Shown piece after piece: positions 24,056 to 36,149 of a DNA stretch of 64,000 nt. The stretch covers positions 55,797-119,796 of the forward strand of contig JBBPSI010000068.1 of assembly GCA_038093515.1 (NCBI GenBank). The letters run 5' to 3'. The stretch is from Butyriboletus loyo (lineage: Eukaryota; Basidiomycota; Agaricomycetes; Boletales; Boletaceae). Every line of letters begins with the position of its first letter. The stretch's first letter is position 1. Position numbers and translations under genes: made by a program. The notes below the pieces were generated by a model. That model did not search any database. It was not told the origin of the DNA and was given only the letters and a program-made list of their open reading frames with translations.

Positions 24056-24405
24056 AAGAATCCATGTATCCATGTCTCGATTATATCCTAGTTAATGTCA
24101 TTATGCCACTTATCTACTTGTAACCTAAACTCGAGTGGCATTCGATCCTTGCCATGTTGTACTGCTCAGTGCGCTTCCAGATTTCTGTGGCCAGCGGAGC
24201 AGTGGTACATAACACGTCACGTGCGTCACGTGCATTGCGACGCGTTCGTTTGCTACATGTGGCGCGTCATCAACTTACTGGGAGCCATCGCAGGCAAATC
24301 TTTCGCCAGCAAACGAGCAAGTGCCCGGTTCTTTTTTTCTTTTTTTCTTTCTCTTACCTCCGGCACCAGACATCTGGCTCGAAATTGTACGAAGAATTGA
24401 CAGCC

Positions 24406-27400
24406 ATGCACCCATACAAGTTTGCAACGCCTTCTCAGAACCAGGACACAAACGGCACTGCTTTCGGTAACCTACTCAAAAGATCCAATTTCGACGCGAC
24501 CGCAAACGCGACTCTCACTGAGAATACCCCGCAAAGGCGGTTTGACGGCTGTTTCTCACAGTCGCTTTCATCTTCATCGCGCCACGTTCAGCCGCGTGCT
24601 CTCGGCAGTTCAACCTCCTATCCGCAGCATATCCCAGAAATCATAGATAACAAGCCATCTACCTCTGGGACGGTAAGTCGATCCATCGCCCACTTTTATA
24701 TTTTCCATTCGTTTTTGAGCGGTTTTCCCGCCAGGGAACATCTCGACTCGGTGATGAACCAACGGGTATGTATATGCGCGTGGATGCTATTTTGCGTACC
24801 CAAATGACGACTTTGAACGCATAGATGCAAATATTAGTTTGCACTCACGCATATTCGCATCGTCTACTCCGCCTTCAAGAGATTATCCAAAGAGATTCCT
24901 CGAGGCGAACACACAGGAACTTGACTCGAATTCTGCTGTGGGCGAATTCTCACTCGATAACGTCTTGGGTCTTGCGCAGAAATCATTTCTCCAGTTGCAG
25001 CAAGACTTGGCCGAAGAGGTGTGTATCCCTGCCTATTCTTTGACCCTTGATTCTGCACTACTTTTGACTGGATATGCAGCGTAAGTGCGTAAAGGGCTTA
25101 GAATCGCGACTGGCGGCCAAGAATGAGGAGAATACTACGCTCTCAAGGAATCTTGATCAGATGGAAACCGCGCATAAGCAGATAATAGACAAGCATCGAT
25201 ATGCACTTGGCCGAGCTGTGAAAAAGTGTGGAGTTGCGATTGTTTTCTCGGGGTTTTCTGATCAAATTATCCACATAGCTACTCTGCGCTCAAATCCGAG
25301 CTGGACGATTTGAAACTTTTCGCAAAGTCATCATCACTAGTTGTATCGGAGGCGAAGGTGACTATGGAGAATTTGGCAACTTTACGAGATAACGCACGGA
25401 TCAGTCTTCAAGGTTTGTCCTGTTATCTCACTATCTCTTCCCCGTCCAGAATGCTAAGTTTTTCACCAGACCTTGAATCCATGATTGCTGAGGATGGTCG
25501 ACTCATTCTGACTGCCGAAACAAGGGAAATAGTCCATGAACTCCGTTCCGAGCTTTTGAAGAGTAGGTTGGTGGTCAGTCAGGGGCAAGTTGCATCAACT
25601 ATCGTTTTCGCAGCCCAACAGGTGGCAGACCTGCTTCGTGACAAGCTACATACCATGGGCGGTGACTTAGTAGAAGCACGAACTCGGATCTTGGAATTGG
25701 AAGAGTTGACTACAGCGGATAGGAACCGATCTGAATCAACCACGCTCAAAATCCGCCAGACTGGTAAAAGGTGTCATCATTGCACGAATAGAATGCTGAT
25801 GATCCGGAAGCCGATCAAATGGCGGAACTCGCGCGATATTTGCAAGATCAAAAGCACGAGTCACTACAGGCTACGACGAAGACTTATGAAATGGAACAAC
25901 AGCTGGTAGATACGCAGAGGCGGTAAAATATAGCACTCTCAACCAACGACATCACTAATTTAGGAATATATGGTAAGATTGCAAGAAGCGCAGTCCGTGA
26001 TAACTTCAATGAGGGAAGAGTACGCCCTTCTCTTCCACTCCCTCGGACATCACCCATTGATCATCATTGCTAAGAATGACTGCGCGTGAAGAACTTCATG
26101 AAGAACAGAGCGCAAAACTCCGTACCCTTCGCCACACGATCGACTTCCAAGAAGGGAATGTGAAGAGTCTTGAAGCACGGTAACACCATCGTTCGTCCAT
26201 GATCTTTCTCTAAACTCTAATCAGGGCCCAGAGAGCGGAAGAAGAGCTAGTCCAGGCTCTCAATCATAAGCATGAATTGCATGGTCGGCTCGACTCTGCT
26301 AAGGGCCTCGAGAAGAATTTGACACAACAAGCATCGCGGCTACTTTCAGAACGTGATGAAGTCAAAGAGAAGCTGCAATCAGTCGAGCGTCAACTAGCCG
26401 AAGTGCAAGCCAACGAAAAGTCTCTATCTTCTGACATGGCAAAAACATTGATTGAGCGGAATGCCCTTGTTGACAAACTGAAATCGTTTGATGACATCAA
26501 GCGTGAAGCCGACATGTATCGCGAAAAGTAAGAGTCAAACTTGTTGGAGTATCTGGGTTCACCTTACTCAGATACGCTGAATATCGGGCCTCCTTGAAGG
26601 TATGAGTTGCCTAGCCGTGCTCCGGCATATTCTGCCATTGCGTTCGCAGGTGCTTCAGGAACGATTCGATGATCAATACGTGACGTTGGCTGCGTCAAAA
26701 GAAACCATCGGTGAGCTGCAGGTAAACACTCCACTGTTTTGCGCGAATGTGGTTGAAGTATCGTCTGAACAGGAGCGCCTTCATGCGGCAGAACGTCAAG
26801 CAGCCGTTGGTGTCCAACTTCCACACAGATTGTCAAGCATGCTGATTTTCCAAGGAAACGTCGATTGAATCCAAATGCGAGATAATCCATCTTCAAGAAC
26901 AGAACGGGGTATTACAGGTCAAACTTGATCGTGCAGACAAGGAGATCGAAGCGAAAACTGCATCGTTCCAAGCCCTTCAGGTCGAGTTGTCCCACAAGGA
27001 GGGCGGGTTACAAACCTTGTTAGAAACGGAGAGGTCAGGCAAGAATGAAGCGTTTAGTCAAGTGCAGGAAACGAAAACTAAGGTCGAGTCACTCCTCACG
27101 GAACTTGCTCAGAAAGAGTATCATATGCAGGATATGGCTAAACGACTCGCCGCGGCCGAAGCCCCCTCCACTGAACGCGAGAGAGAAGTTGCAGCCCTGA
27201 AGGTACGCATCACAGAACTGGAAGTAACCGAAAAGCGATCAGCAGACCGAGCTATGACTATTTCCTGCCGATACGAGAACAATGACTTGGTGAATTCTAT
27301 TTTCCTCGTTGCTCTGCGATGACGGCAGCTACTCCCTATAGAATGACGACGAGAAGGCATTGGTTGCTTTGTTAATGCAGAAGGCCCGAGCAATCCACGA

Positions 27401-28268
27401 TCGGGAGATGGTCGAGAAGACCAACGAAATTAAACGGGTATGTGTTACGAACTATCGTGAATGGAGTAACTGTCATTTGCTCAATTGTTTGGAGCGTGAC
27501 AATATTATTAAGCAACACGAGGCAAGGATCAGACAACTGGAAAATGTCCTAGCCCGCCGGATCTACGACGAGGTTGGCGAAAGTCGTTTGGCGTTCTCAC
27601 TGACCCGAATGTGTAAAATTACAGTCTTGGTCGGTATCTGCAAATGGCACCGACGAACGAGGTAACTCGATGGCCGTCGATATCACAAAGCCGCAAGGAC
27701 CATCGTCCGATCATCAGCCAGAAACCCGCGGCGCTGGACACGAGGGCCCCTCGACCAACGCAACTCCTGGCGCTACTAATGGGGCCTCTGTGAATCCTTC
27801 AAGTTCTACCCCTGGTCCTTCGAGTCGATCAACTGGCTACTCCATCTTTACCAAACTTTGCAGAGAAGACCCCGATGACATCGCAGACTTCGAAGATGAA
27901 AACCCACCAGTGGCGACGGCGAAACGAGTCATGTTCGCCGACGAGGTCGAGGACGAGACCTCGCGGCCCGCGCGGCGATTGGTACATCTATTCGTTCCAT
28001 CTTGTCGTTCATCTGTTTTTTGACCGCCGTTTTTCCGCCACACCTTTTTCTTCCTTTTATCCATTCTGCTCTGCGTCACCTGCGCCTCCATGTATAGAAG
28101 CACGGGAAGGGAACTGGGGTGGAAAAATTGGTCGTCGACCAGGTTTGGTTTTTCTCCCGCATCTCTGTCTCTGTCTTCTTCTTGAACCCGAGCTCTTCTT
28201 TTCAGACTGTGGTCCCGGCTTCAGGCACTGGCACTGGCAACAAGAAGAAGGCAACAAGACGTCGTTGA
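24406..28268 (+). CDS. Long coiled-coil protein, many introns
   Basis: Roughly 900-950 residues in about 19 exons. Supported exons include 24406-24672, 24735-24765, 24825-25018, 25080-25225, 25279-25412 and the final 28206-28268. The join near 25922-25966 was not resolved. The N-terminal 90 residues are Ser/Asn-rich (KFATPSQNQD). About residues 130-750 are heptad-rich coiled coil (KEKLQSVERQLAEVQANEKS, TENTPQRRFDG precedes it). The C terminus is disordered with an acidic KRVMFADEVEDE patch and a basic end, NKKKATRRR. This layout is shared by structural proteins such as synaptonemal-complex, spindle-pole and Golgi tethering factors; nothing visible decides among them. Confidence 0.6.
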
Positions 28269-28880
28269 ATTGAACTCGCTGCGTACAGTACTCGGTCTCG
28301 GTGGAGATTCCTCTCGTATTCTCTCGTGCATGCTGTACCACAAAAAGTTCCGGTGTTGAGCCGTATTACAGCATTCACCAAAACAAGTTTAGCCCCCCCC
28401 AAAAAAGAGAGTGAATGAAACGCTTGACATTGATACAAACATGAGTTGATATAGACGAATACGTTATACAAAAGAGCATGTTGGAGTGCTTAGCAACAAG
28501 ACGTACGAAACGACGGTGTCCGAGTGTGATGATATCAGCGGGAAGCAACGACCGTAAAAGCGAGCCGAACAAGAACACACACGTGTAAGGGAGCGGGTGG
28601 GATATACAGAACACAGAACACAGCGGTGATATACGACAACGTAAGCAAGATAGAGATAAATTGTCCAAGAAGGTATCAGTATGCGGTAATGGTCGAAGGG
28701 GGGAAGCACAGCATCCATCAGCGTCCAAGATACCAAGAAAGAAAGGAAAAAACACGATACGATACAATACAATACAATACAATGCGTGGCGTGGTGTGGT
28801 GTGGTGTGGTGTGGTGTGGAGATGGGGCAGACAACAAAGGATGTATACATACAACTGCAGATAGCGCAAGATGGAACGCC
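28269..28880. other. Convergent intergenic region
   Basis: The 3' ends of the coiled-coil gene and the finger-repeat gene face each other here. The region holds a C8 run near 28396 and the pentanucleotide microsatellites listed separately. No gene seen. Confidence 0.5.
28755..28820. repeat. Adjacent pentanucleotide microsatellites
   Basis: A run of ATACG/ATACA units is followed within a few bases by five GTGTG/GTGTGGT units (TGGTGTGGTG). Two different pentamer arrays lie side by side in the 3' region between convergent genes. Confidence 0.85.
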
Positions 28881-31186
28881 TCAGTCTGTAAGGCGCAGAG
28901 TGTCGCCTTCGAAGATGATGTCGCCCTTGTCTGAGAGGGCAGCGACGGCTTTAACGACTTCAGCAGTGTCAAAGTCTTCGTGTTTGTCTGGCGGCATAGC
29001 GGCGTTGAGGTAAGTCAGTAACGAGGATATCGTCATGTCGTCAGTCGAGTCGTAGGTGGCCACGAAGAGATAGGCAATAGACGAAAATATGAAGTTCATG
29101 CTACCAGGGAATGATCAGCCATCCTCGTTTCTCAGAATAATAGCGATAAAATAATAAAAATAAATAATACAAGACGCGAAGAAAAGGAAATGGCTAGAAT
29201 CACGTACCGACCATGCACCGTGTCCAGATCCGCCAAACCGAATATCAACCTTCGGGATAACCTGTTTGCCGATTCCACGGAGGCAACGCTGTCTGCCTCA
29301 TATTTGCTTTTGGGTCGTATCGCACGCGCAGGTTGTGTTTTCCGATGAGAGCTACCACTCGTTGTGGGATCAGAAGACGTTGCTAGCCATGACGGACCGA
29401 CTCGGTTGTCGGTGTTATCGACCAACCGCTGTTTCTTTACAAAAGGCGGGGGAAGTCGAGATTCTGTTAGCATTGGAGCCTTCGATTTACGCCTTTCTTC
29501 CACTGGGTTTGACTCAGGTCCGTCAGCAAGACCGTCGTCAGAGTCAAGCTCGTCCTCAGCGGAAGCGTCGTCGTCGGTGAGGCTATCCTCTGTAGCAGGT
29601 TGACCTCCGTTGGCCCGCGCGTCGGCAGCATGAGCAGCTTTTTGTGCGCGTCTCTCGCTAAACGGCCCACGAGGTCCGCCCCAAATAGACAGCGAGCAAA
29701 CGGGAGAAAGGTACATTCGTGTGAGAGAGACGGAAGGACGAGGGTTAAGAAGACGACCCACTATCTGGCTAAGCATTTTCCACGATGCTGCAACCATGGA
29801 TATGCACAGTAAGAACTGTCTTGCCTGAGTTGCACCCATTTCTTGCAGAGGGTACAGAACACTCTATTTGGTTCGACTTCTCCAACGAGCGTGTCTGCCC
29901 TGAGAGTAGCCGCTCGTTGTTCGGCATTTCGCCGGCGCGACTCGTGAATTGGAGGGAAGCTAGTTGGCGTGAGGTCCTTGAACGAGGAAGAGGGAGACCC
30001 TGGGATGCCGGCGGACTTGGGTATGGGAGGAGAGGATTCGATGTCTGGTTGTGAAATAGGTCGCGAGCCTCCGGCATGGAGAGGGTTGAGTTCACTGGGA
30101 CCGGCGGAACGAGAGGGAGCGTCATCGGCAAGAGGTCTGCTTATGCTCCGACCTAAGGACAAATAATGCAAAGGACGAAGAGACTGACCTGGAACTTGAG
30201 GAAGGGTCCGGTTGGTTTGAGGATGTAGCCGATTGAGCGACGTACTTCTGACAGACTGAGCGGTGTTGCAACCACTTTTGGACAGCTTGCATATGATTTT
30301 CTGAACTGACTGGAAGCCACTGGTCACAGATGTTGCAGAGTATACGCTCGGCATCGAACTTGCGAACATCAGGGTCCTTGGACAGCAGAGAATTGCGCTC
30401 ATCCAAACCATAATTGTTCTTTGTGTTTCTGTGTGATGATGTGAAATTCGGTGGCAGCCGGATAAGCGAATGTATATACATACATTTTCTTTGATAGGCA
30501 ACTCTTCCTATGGGCGTCCCATGGAATGGAACAATACGTGGAATTAGGGCGCAGGCGAATCCACTTGTCACAGGAAGCACACAAGACACGATATGCCTCG
30601 AATTGTGCGACGTAGGGGTCTGCACGCAAATAATCAATACGCTCTTCTTCCGACCGCTTAGCGCGACGTCGTTTTGGAGGTGGATTCGCGAGTGCCTCCG
30701 CTGTGCTCTCCGGGGTATAGATCACTGGCTCTGGAACTGACTGGGTAGTATTTGCACTGGGGTGGACGATGGATCGATGGATGATATCACAGAGCACGGA
30801 TATGACGTACCACTGCTGACGATGCGCGTCCCAGTGTTTCAAGGTAAAGCCACCGGTTGCTTCGTCTCGGAAGGAAACGCCTTCGCCACAAACCTCGCAA
30901 ATGACGCGCCCTGTTTCATACTCGCCCTTTGGTGCTGTGGGAGAGCGCTTTGTGGTGGTGCTGGGGTCACCGTCTGGGGAGAGAGATCGCGGTGGGGGCG
31001 TCTTGCGCTTGCGAGGACTTCTAATTATGCTGGTGAGTGCGCGTGGAGACGGATCAAAAGGTCATGCGCACGAGGGGGCAGAGAGCGACGGAGATGCCAC
31101 TGAGGAGGCGAGACTGCCAGTCACGTTTCTCGTCAGATCGGCGGGCACAGCGAGGAGAGTACGCACGGCTGGGTGTCCACGTCCAT
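28881..31186 (-). CDS. Protein with four CCHC finger-like repeats and a C-terminal helical domain
   Basis: Predicted 615 residues; minus-strand exons 31186-31167, 31113-31072, 31029-30811, 30756-30484, 30428-30189, 30145-29762, 29657-29208 and 29100-28881, all in frame. Four repeats follow C-x2-C-x20-22-H-x3-C, with an aromatic residue three before the His: C65/C68/H90/C94, C153/C156/H176/C180, C216/C219/H240/C244, C362/C365/H385/C389. Repeats 2-4 share CxxCxxW and are preceded by a D-P/T-x-V-x-x-F/V-E/D leader. The linker regions are acidic or Ser/Pro-rich. The last 72 residues (AEVVKAVAALSDKGDIIFEG) look like a compact helix-strand domain resembling winged-helix ends. Metal and nucleic-acid binding are inferred, not known. 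The finger 1 to exon 4 join supplies the final Cys, which supports the model. Confidence 0.68.
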
Positions 31187-32374
31187 ATCCTCGGATATGG
31201 ACCAGGAGTGCGAGCGGTGGCACTGGAAGAAAAAAAAAAAGGAAAAAAGGAGATGTACGATAGGGAGAGGGAGGGAAGGGGTTAATATGCGTGTAAGCTA
31301 TTCCGGCCCAAACCGTATTTACAGAAACAAGAGAAAAATATGTCACAGATCCGGGATTTCGAGAACATAACCAAAGCCTAATTCGCACGAACATATTCAA
31401 TCTCCGCAGAACATTTATCGACCGTCCAGGAACGTCCTCGAAACGCATGTCCGTGACTGCCGGCTCGAAACTTTGTATTGTTGGCACTTCCCAGGTGTTT
31501 TTTATCGTTCCAAAGCGTCCTGGACGAGGCCTCCGTCTGGCATTTCCAGAAACTCGTATCGGCCATGATTTGATCGCTCCTACTTCTCTTTGTTTTCGCA
31601 ACATCCTCGGGTCTAAGACGGAACTCTCTTCATGTCGTGTTGGTCCGGAATTCGCGTTTCAGTATCAATCACCCTGTCAAGTCGGACGACATTCAGCTAC
31701 CTCAAGTGCCTCTTTTGGGAACACGAACGTGTCCATTCAAAACCGTCGATTTGTTTCCCATTCTTTGTTTTAATTTCGTTGTAATTCCGTGTGAAGAACT
31801 TTTTTTTTTTTTTCAATGTAATCGAATATTTGGACCGCATCTCCGGAACTTTAGTCTATGTCGTATTCAATTGATCGCCGTTAGGAAAACACATGGACCC
31901 ATATGGTTAGCCTCCCAGCGTCCACGCGGTTCCACTCGCAACGAGGGTTTGTTTTAATAGTACGTCGTGAGGTGGGACCCGGGTATTAGCTTCAGCTTCC
32001 CCGCAGGACTGGGCACAGCGCAACATTGCCGTCGGTTGAAAGCCCAATCTCCTTGAGAGTACTTTGTACGTGTTGCGCCATCACGCCACCAGTCGTCGAT
32101 CGCGATAACATCCTTTATTGAGGCACCTCTGCGGACATTCTGGCCACTCCCTGTCCCTAATCCCGATATGACATTCTTCAGTACACAGATGAAGCGCAAG
32201 GATACGGGTCGACGCTACATTAAATAAACTATCAAACGACGTCTGATCCCCCATCCTGTGATTGAACGAACCTGATCAGTCGGCCCTTTCGTCTACCAAT
32301 CCGAGGACTCGCCGCTTCCTCTGTCCACGTGGTGGAATTCTATTACCACGATTCTCCATCGGATGGTGTCAGAA
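31187..32374. other. Intergenic; possible transposon relic
   Basis: Nothing firmly recognised. Plus-strand sequence at 31637-31790 (HPVKSDDIQLPQVPLLGT, then CPFKTVDLF) loosely recalls the core of tyrosine-recombinase elements of basidiomycetes but is short and frameshifted. Poly-A near 31228 and poly-T near 31800 are present. Confidence 0.3.
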
Positions 32375-33314
32375 TCACACCCTCCCATATCCTCCTTCCT
32401 CTACGAACGCCTTTAAGCGGTTGACGACGGTATCAAGCCCACCCAACCACTTTGCGAGCTCGATACCAAACGTCTCCTTGTCCCCTCCTTGCGAGATGCG
32501 AGCAATAAAATCTCGACGGTAAGGAGCCGCCCTGACGGCGATCTAAACCAGTCGAAAGCGAGCGGTAAACGTACAGACCGAGCGCCCCAAACGTCGGGCA
32601 GAATAGCTAGCAGGACGAGATGACGTACGATGGCTAACGAACGCACGACAAACGTGTGGTGGTGTTTGAGCACCTCATCGTAGGAGCGTTTGAAACACAC
32701 GTGCAGTTCTACCCAAGGATCGTTTTGCATGTGTTGCAATGCCTTGCATAGAAACATGAGACCACTGAGATTACATTCAATTTATCATTCCGGCGCCATT
32801 TTCCGGCTTGGTTGGAGACGAGGGATGTCGCTCACCGAGTGAGGCGTACCAGGCAAGCGGTTCCATCACCAAGTCCTTCTGACGTTTCGCTTCTGACAAG
32901 ATCCTCGAGTGTCGTCGAACTCTCGGAAGCATCTCGATAACGCGACCGAACACCCTGCAAGAACCAAAACAAGAATAAGTAGCTTCTTGTGGAAAGAAAA
33001 CTGTGAATAGAAAACGACGTTCCTCGATGTTGCCCTTAATGTCTGCCTGGACAAATCCGAAGACAGCAGAGCCTAGTAAATCTGCGGACGTCACTCCATC
33101 AGGGAAGAACCGGATGTGGGAGACGTAATCGAAAGCGTACCGAACAGCTTCACAAGCCCGTCCGAGGCTTCCAGAAAGGACGTCGTTTCCACTCCGTGTT
33201 CGGTGATTGGAACATCAGCAAACGACTAGGGTGTTATTTCTGAACATTCCTTCCGTGGACAGAAAGCAGCTAATCGCCTACTCGGACGGTCTCGAAGTAT
33301 GGTCGTTCAGACAT
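32375..33314 (-). CDS. Glycolipid transfer protein (GLTP domain)
   Basis: Predicted about 199 residues, the normal size. Exons on the minus strand: 33314-33282, 33225-33141, 33081-about 33023, 32954-32836, 32764-32629, 32542-32375. GLTPs move glycosphingolipids between membranes in the cytosol. Visible signatures: MSERPYFETVRSFADVPIT, FDLLGSAVFGFVQADIKGNI (Asp and Asn of the sugar-binding site), STTLEDLV, RGLMFLCKAL, SYDEVLKHHHTF (the conserved His), AAPYRRDF. The Trp that stacks on the sugar in animal GLTP is Val here, as seems usual for this fungal type (LVRLTRGL). The donor of intron 3 is abnormal: the frame requires exon 3 to end at GAG (33023) but the next bases are GA; the nearest GT shifts frame. 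Confidence 0.8.
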
Positions 33315-33582
33315 GGAGGAAGGTCTGTGGAAGAGATGGAAACGAGCCCAGCTCCCTCCAGCCCCAATGCCTCGTGTAGCAGGGCAGCCTGGGTCGGGCC
33401 TCGAATTGCCACTCGGTGGGTGTGGCGCAATGTCATGTTTCAATGTGAATGGGAACAAGGGTGGACCAAAGTTAACTTTCGAGACGTGAGTTACTCGGAA
33501 TTAGATAATTTTACGAAACAAGACGATGATGATCTGGCAGTCCCTCCACAATTCTTCCCACTCGCACGATACCCCCCTTGAG

Positions 33583-34739
33583 TCAGTGGGGAAAAGGCGC
33601 AATGTCGTTACCCGGTTTGCTGAGCTCCTTGGTCGACTTGAAGTTGTCCGGATGTAAAGCCGTTCGTTCCACCCGATCTTTGATGACGCAGCGCTGCGAC
33701 ATGTCACATTGACCTCCCGTCTCCAGGCCGAGGTGAGTGCCAGTACTCAGCGGTGCGTATGGTTCATCTTGACCATGAAAGAAGTTGTTGGTGATTTCCT
33801 CTTTGGTAGCGTATCGGTATGCCCATACATCAGAGCGGTTGTATGACCGCTGCGTCCGATAGAAAACGCTATTCAATGCTGTGTTCATGCACCGTGAGCC
33901 AGACGCTTAAATCCCTCTTCAGTGTAGAGTACACCCACATGGGAATGGCTCGTGAGGCAGCAAATCCACACCTTCTTCCCCATCTTCACTCGACGGATCT
34001 TCCGAGTCGTAGTGGCGAACCGTCGCTGCTTCACGGCGACTCTCATAGCGTTCTGCAGGGCTGGCCTGCCACACATCTCCGGAGTCATGGCCGCCGAACG
34101 CCTGGGTAACCGCATTGCAGGGCACTGGTCGTGTGCTACTCGGCACTTGTGAGGCCTTGGCCTTGGCGCGCTTCAAGAGGGTCAGTATATTCACAAGTCT
34201 ACCCTTCAGACTCTACTGACCTCGAGCTTCTCGATGCTGGGGCATTTCCCTCTATGCTTGAGCCATAAACCAGGATAATATTTCGACCGTTTATCGAGGC
34301 TGATTTCCTTGTAACATCCTCCGCAAACAACGCTCTTCGTCGTTATGTTTTTCGCATGCTCGTCTTGCTCGAGCTCCAACTTTCGTTGTTCCAACGTCCT
34401 CCGTTTCCTCTCACACCCCTCAGAGATCCAGGTGTTACTCGGGGAACTAACGGACTCTGCGACCAGATTTGAGCTGCTTCCCTCTTCCGGGGCTACTGGT
34501 GGAGGTAACGCGATCGCTGTGTCGAGCGGAGAGGTGGGTGTGCACATCATGCTGGCCGTCCTCGCATGTAGCTTCCCCGGGCACGCCTTCCAGTGCTCGT
34601 TCACCAGCTCGTTGACAACACTCCACTCTGCTCCTTGGTCGTATTCAATTACAGCAAAGCATCTGCCGCATGGGATATACTGCAGCTGGTGACGATTATG
34701 GCGAGATGCTTGGACGACGTTTTCAAAGCGAGACATCAT
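33583..34739 (-). CDS. Second protein with CCHC finger-like repeats (two copies)
   Basis: Predicted 346 residues from the ATG at 34739; minus-strand exons 34739-34221, 34170-33935 and 33868-33583, all joins in frame. Two repeats match the pattern of the four-repeat protein 2.4 kb downstream: C24/C27/H49/C53 and C139/C142/H162/C166, the second ending WLKHRGKC. Between them lies a basic helix-like stretch (RKRRTLEQRKLELEQ). The C-terminal third is unique (SYNRSDVWAYRYATKEEI). The frame stays open upstream to 35000, so extra 5' exons are possible. Shared architecture with the neighbour suggests paralogy; both probably bind zinc, and perhaps nucleic acid, by inference. Confidence 0.58.
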
Positions 34740-36149
34740 GGATGCGAGATTGGTGCGAACAAGGTAAACTGTTTGAGGAGGGGACCAAGAGAATGAAACA
34801 AACGACGACTTGTCGCCCACATCTCCTTTTGATGTCAAAAGATCTCTCCGCTTTGTTTGTTGTGAAATGTGACACAACAGTTTGGATTGTGGACGTTGAT
34901 TGCCTACCATTGTGCCATATCCGGCACGGCCATTCTTCTCAAATGTTCTCCACACACGAGAAGCTTGTGATTGGTATGTTTTCTGAGTCCTTTTCGCCAT
35001 TTCATCCGAAGTGCTCTTGCGGTGAGATCACTTCCCCAGGTAGGGCAGAATTCTAGTGACCCGGTCGACATGACATATCATAGCAGTCTGATAGTAGGTT
35101 CTCCCATCATTCCATCCGCTACCCCAAGCTGCCTCTTTCATTCCTCGGAAATTATCACACTCCAACGTTGTGGCGGTCACCGATAAGAAGCGCTTCACGC
35201 CTCTTTCCTGCATTACAGTTGGAGCGACGCGGGTGCTACTTCTTTTCAAAGCACTCTTATTGTCTTCTAGCGCTTTCATTCGTGTTCCGCGCAAACAACA
35301 GTTCTTCTGTACAATCACCATGCCGGGGAACGCAGGTGGAGCTCATTACATGTGTCACTTGTGATACTTCTGAGCTTTTTGGTTAACTGAAACGCTGACA
35401 TCATTTGATAGGCACCGCCTCTTCGGGAGTGACGACAGCGAGCATCGCTACGGTTCATACGAGATCGTCGCGATTTTCTGTCGAGAGCTTTCTGCGCAGT
35501 CCTGACGTCAGGCTATGTCGGAACTGCAGGCCAGAAAGACCTGTTTTGATCCCATCCCAGTAACATCGTGGCAGTTTGAACTCGGAAATTGGGTGCTCGC
35601 ATGGTAGTGAGCATTGGATGATACTCTGGTTGCGCTTGGCACGGTCGGTCAATGATCGAGTCAGCCCTCGGGCCTCTCGGGCCAGCCGCGCGCGCCGCGG
35701 TAGCAATACCGGCGGATTTGGTACACAGCCTTGCAACGAGGCGGGTCCAGTGTTTGAGTAACCCTTGTCGCCATCGTGCGCTGGACCCTCGAAACTGAGA
35801 ATTTTCACCGCTCTCGCTATCAGGGTTCCTTTCGGTTCGGCGGGTTGAATTCTAGCGAGGTCGGCTGATGGGTATGCTGCCGCTGGACGTGAAATCTGTC
35901 AGATCACTCTATTATTGGGGGGACTCTTTAACACCATGAGAAGCGAGCGAGTACATACGAGGATTAGTGTGGTGTAATTATCGGTCGCCATTGATGGCCC
36001 TGTTTGGTTGGTTTGGATAACGTTTCTTTTCGCGACAGGCACGTCAATCCAATTGTCGTCGGATTTTCACACCAGCACGGCACATTTAATTTTCTCCCGG
36101 CAAGAACCGCGCAACCACCAGCGTCGCCTTCCCCTCCCAGCTACTTTCA
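34740..36149. other. Intergenic or missed exons, minus strand
   Basis: Open minus-strand frames at 35028-35321 and 35455-35808 have some coding character (RGVKRFLSVTATTLECDN; SEFKLPRCYWDGIKTG) but no recognised family and no confident joins. They may be 5' exons of the finger-repeat gene or a separate decayed gene. The last 250 bp form the upstream region of the transcription factor. Confidence 0.35.

Noticed and set aside
28375..28972. Minus-strand frames rich in Cys, His, Thr and Pro across the microsatellites
   Set aside because: Driven by pentanucleotide repeats in the 3' region of convergent genes; no start, join or family support.
31637..31790. Possible tyrosine-recombinase (Crypton-like) remnant
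   Set aside because: Similarity is confined to a short motif; no catalytic Arg-His-Arg-Tyr set could be found.
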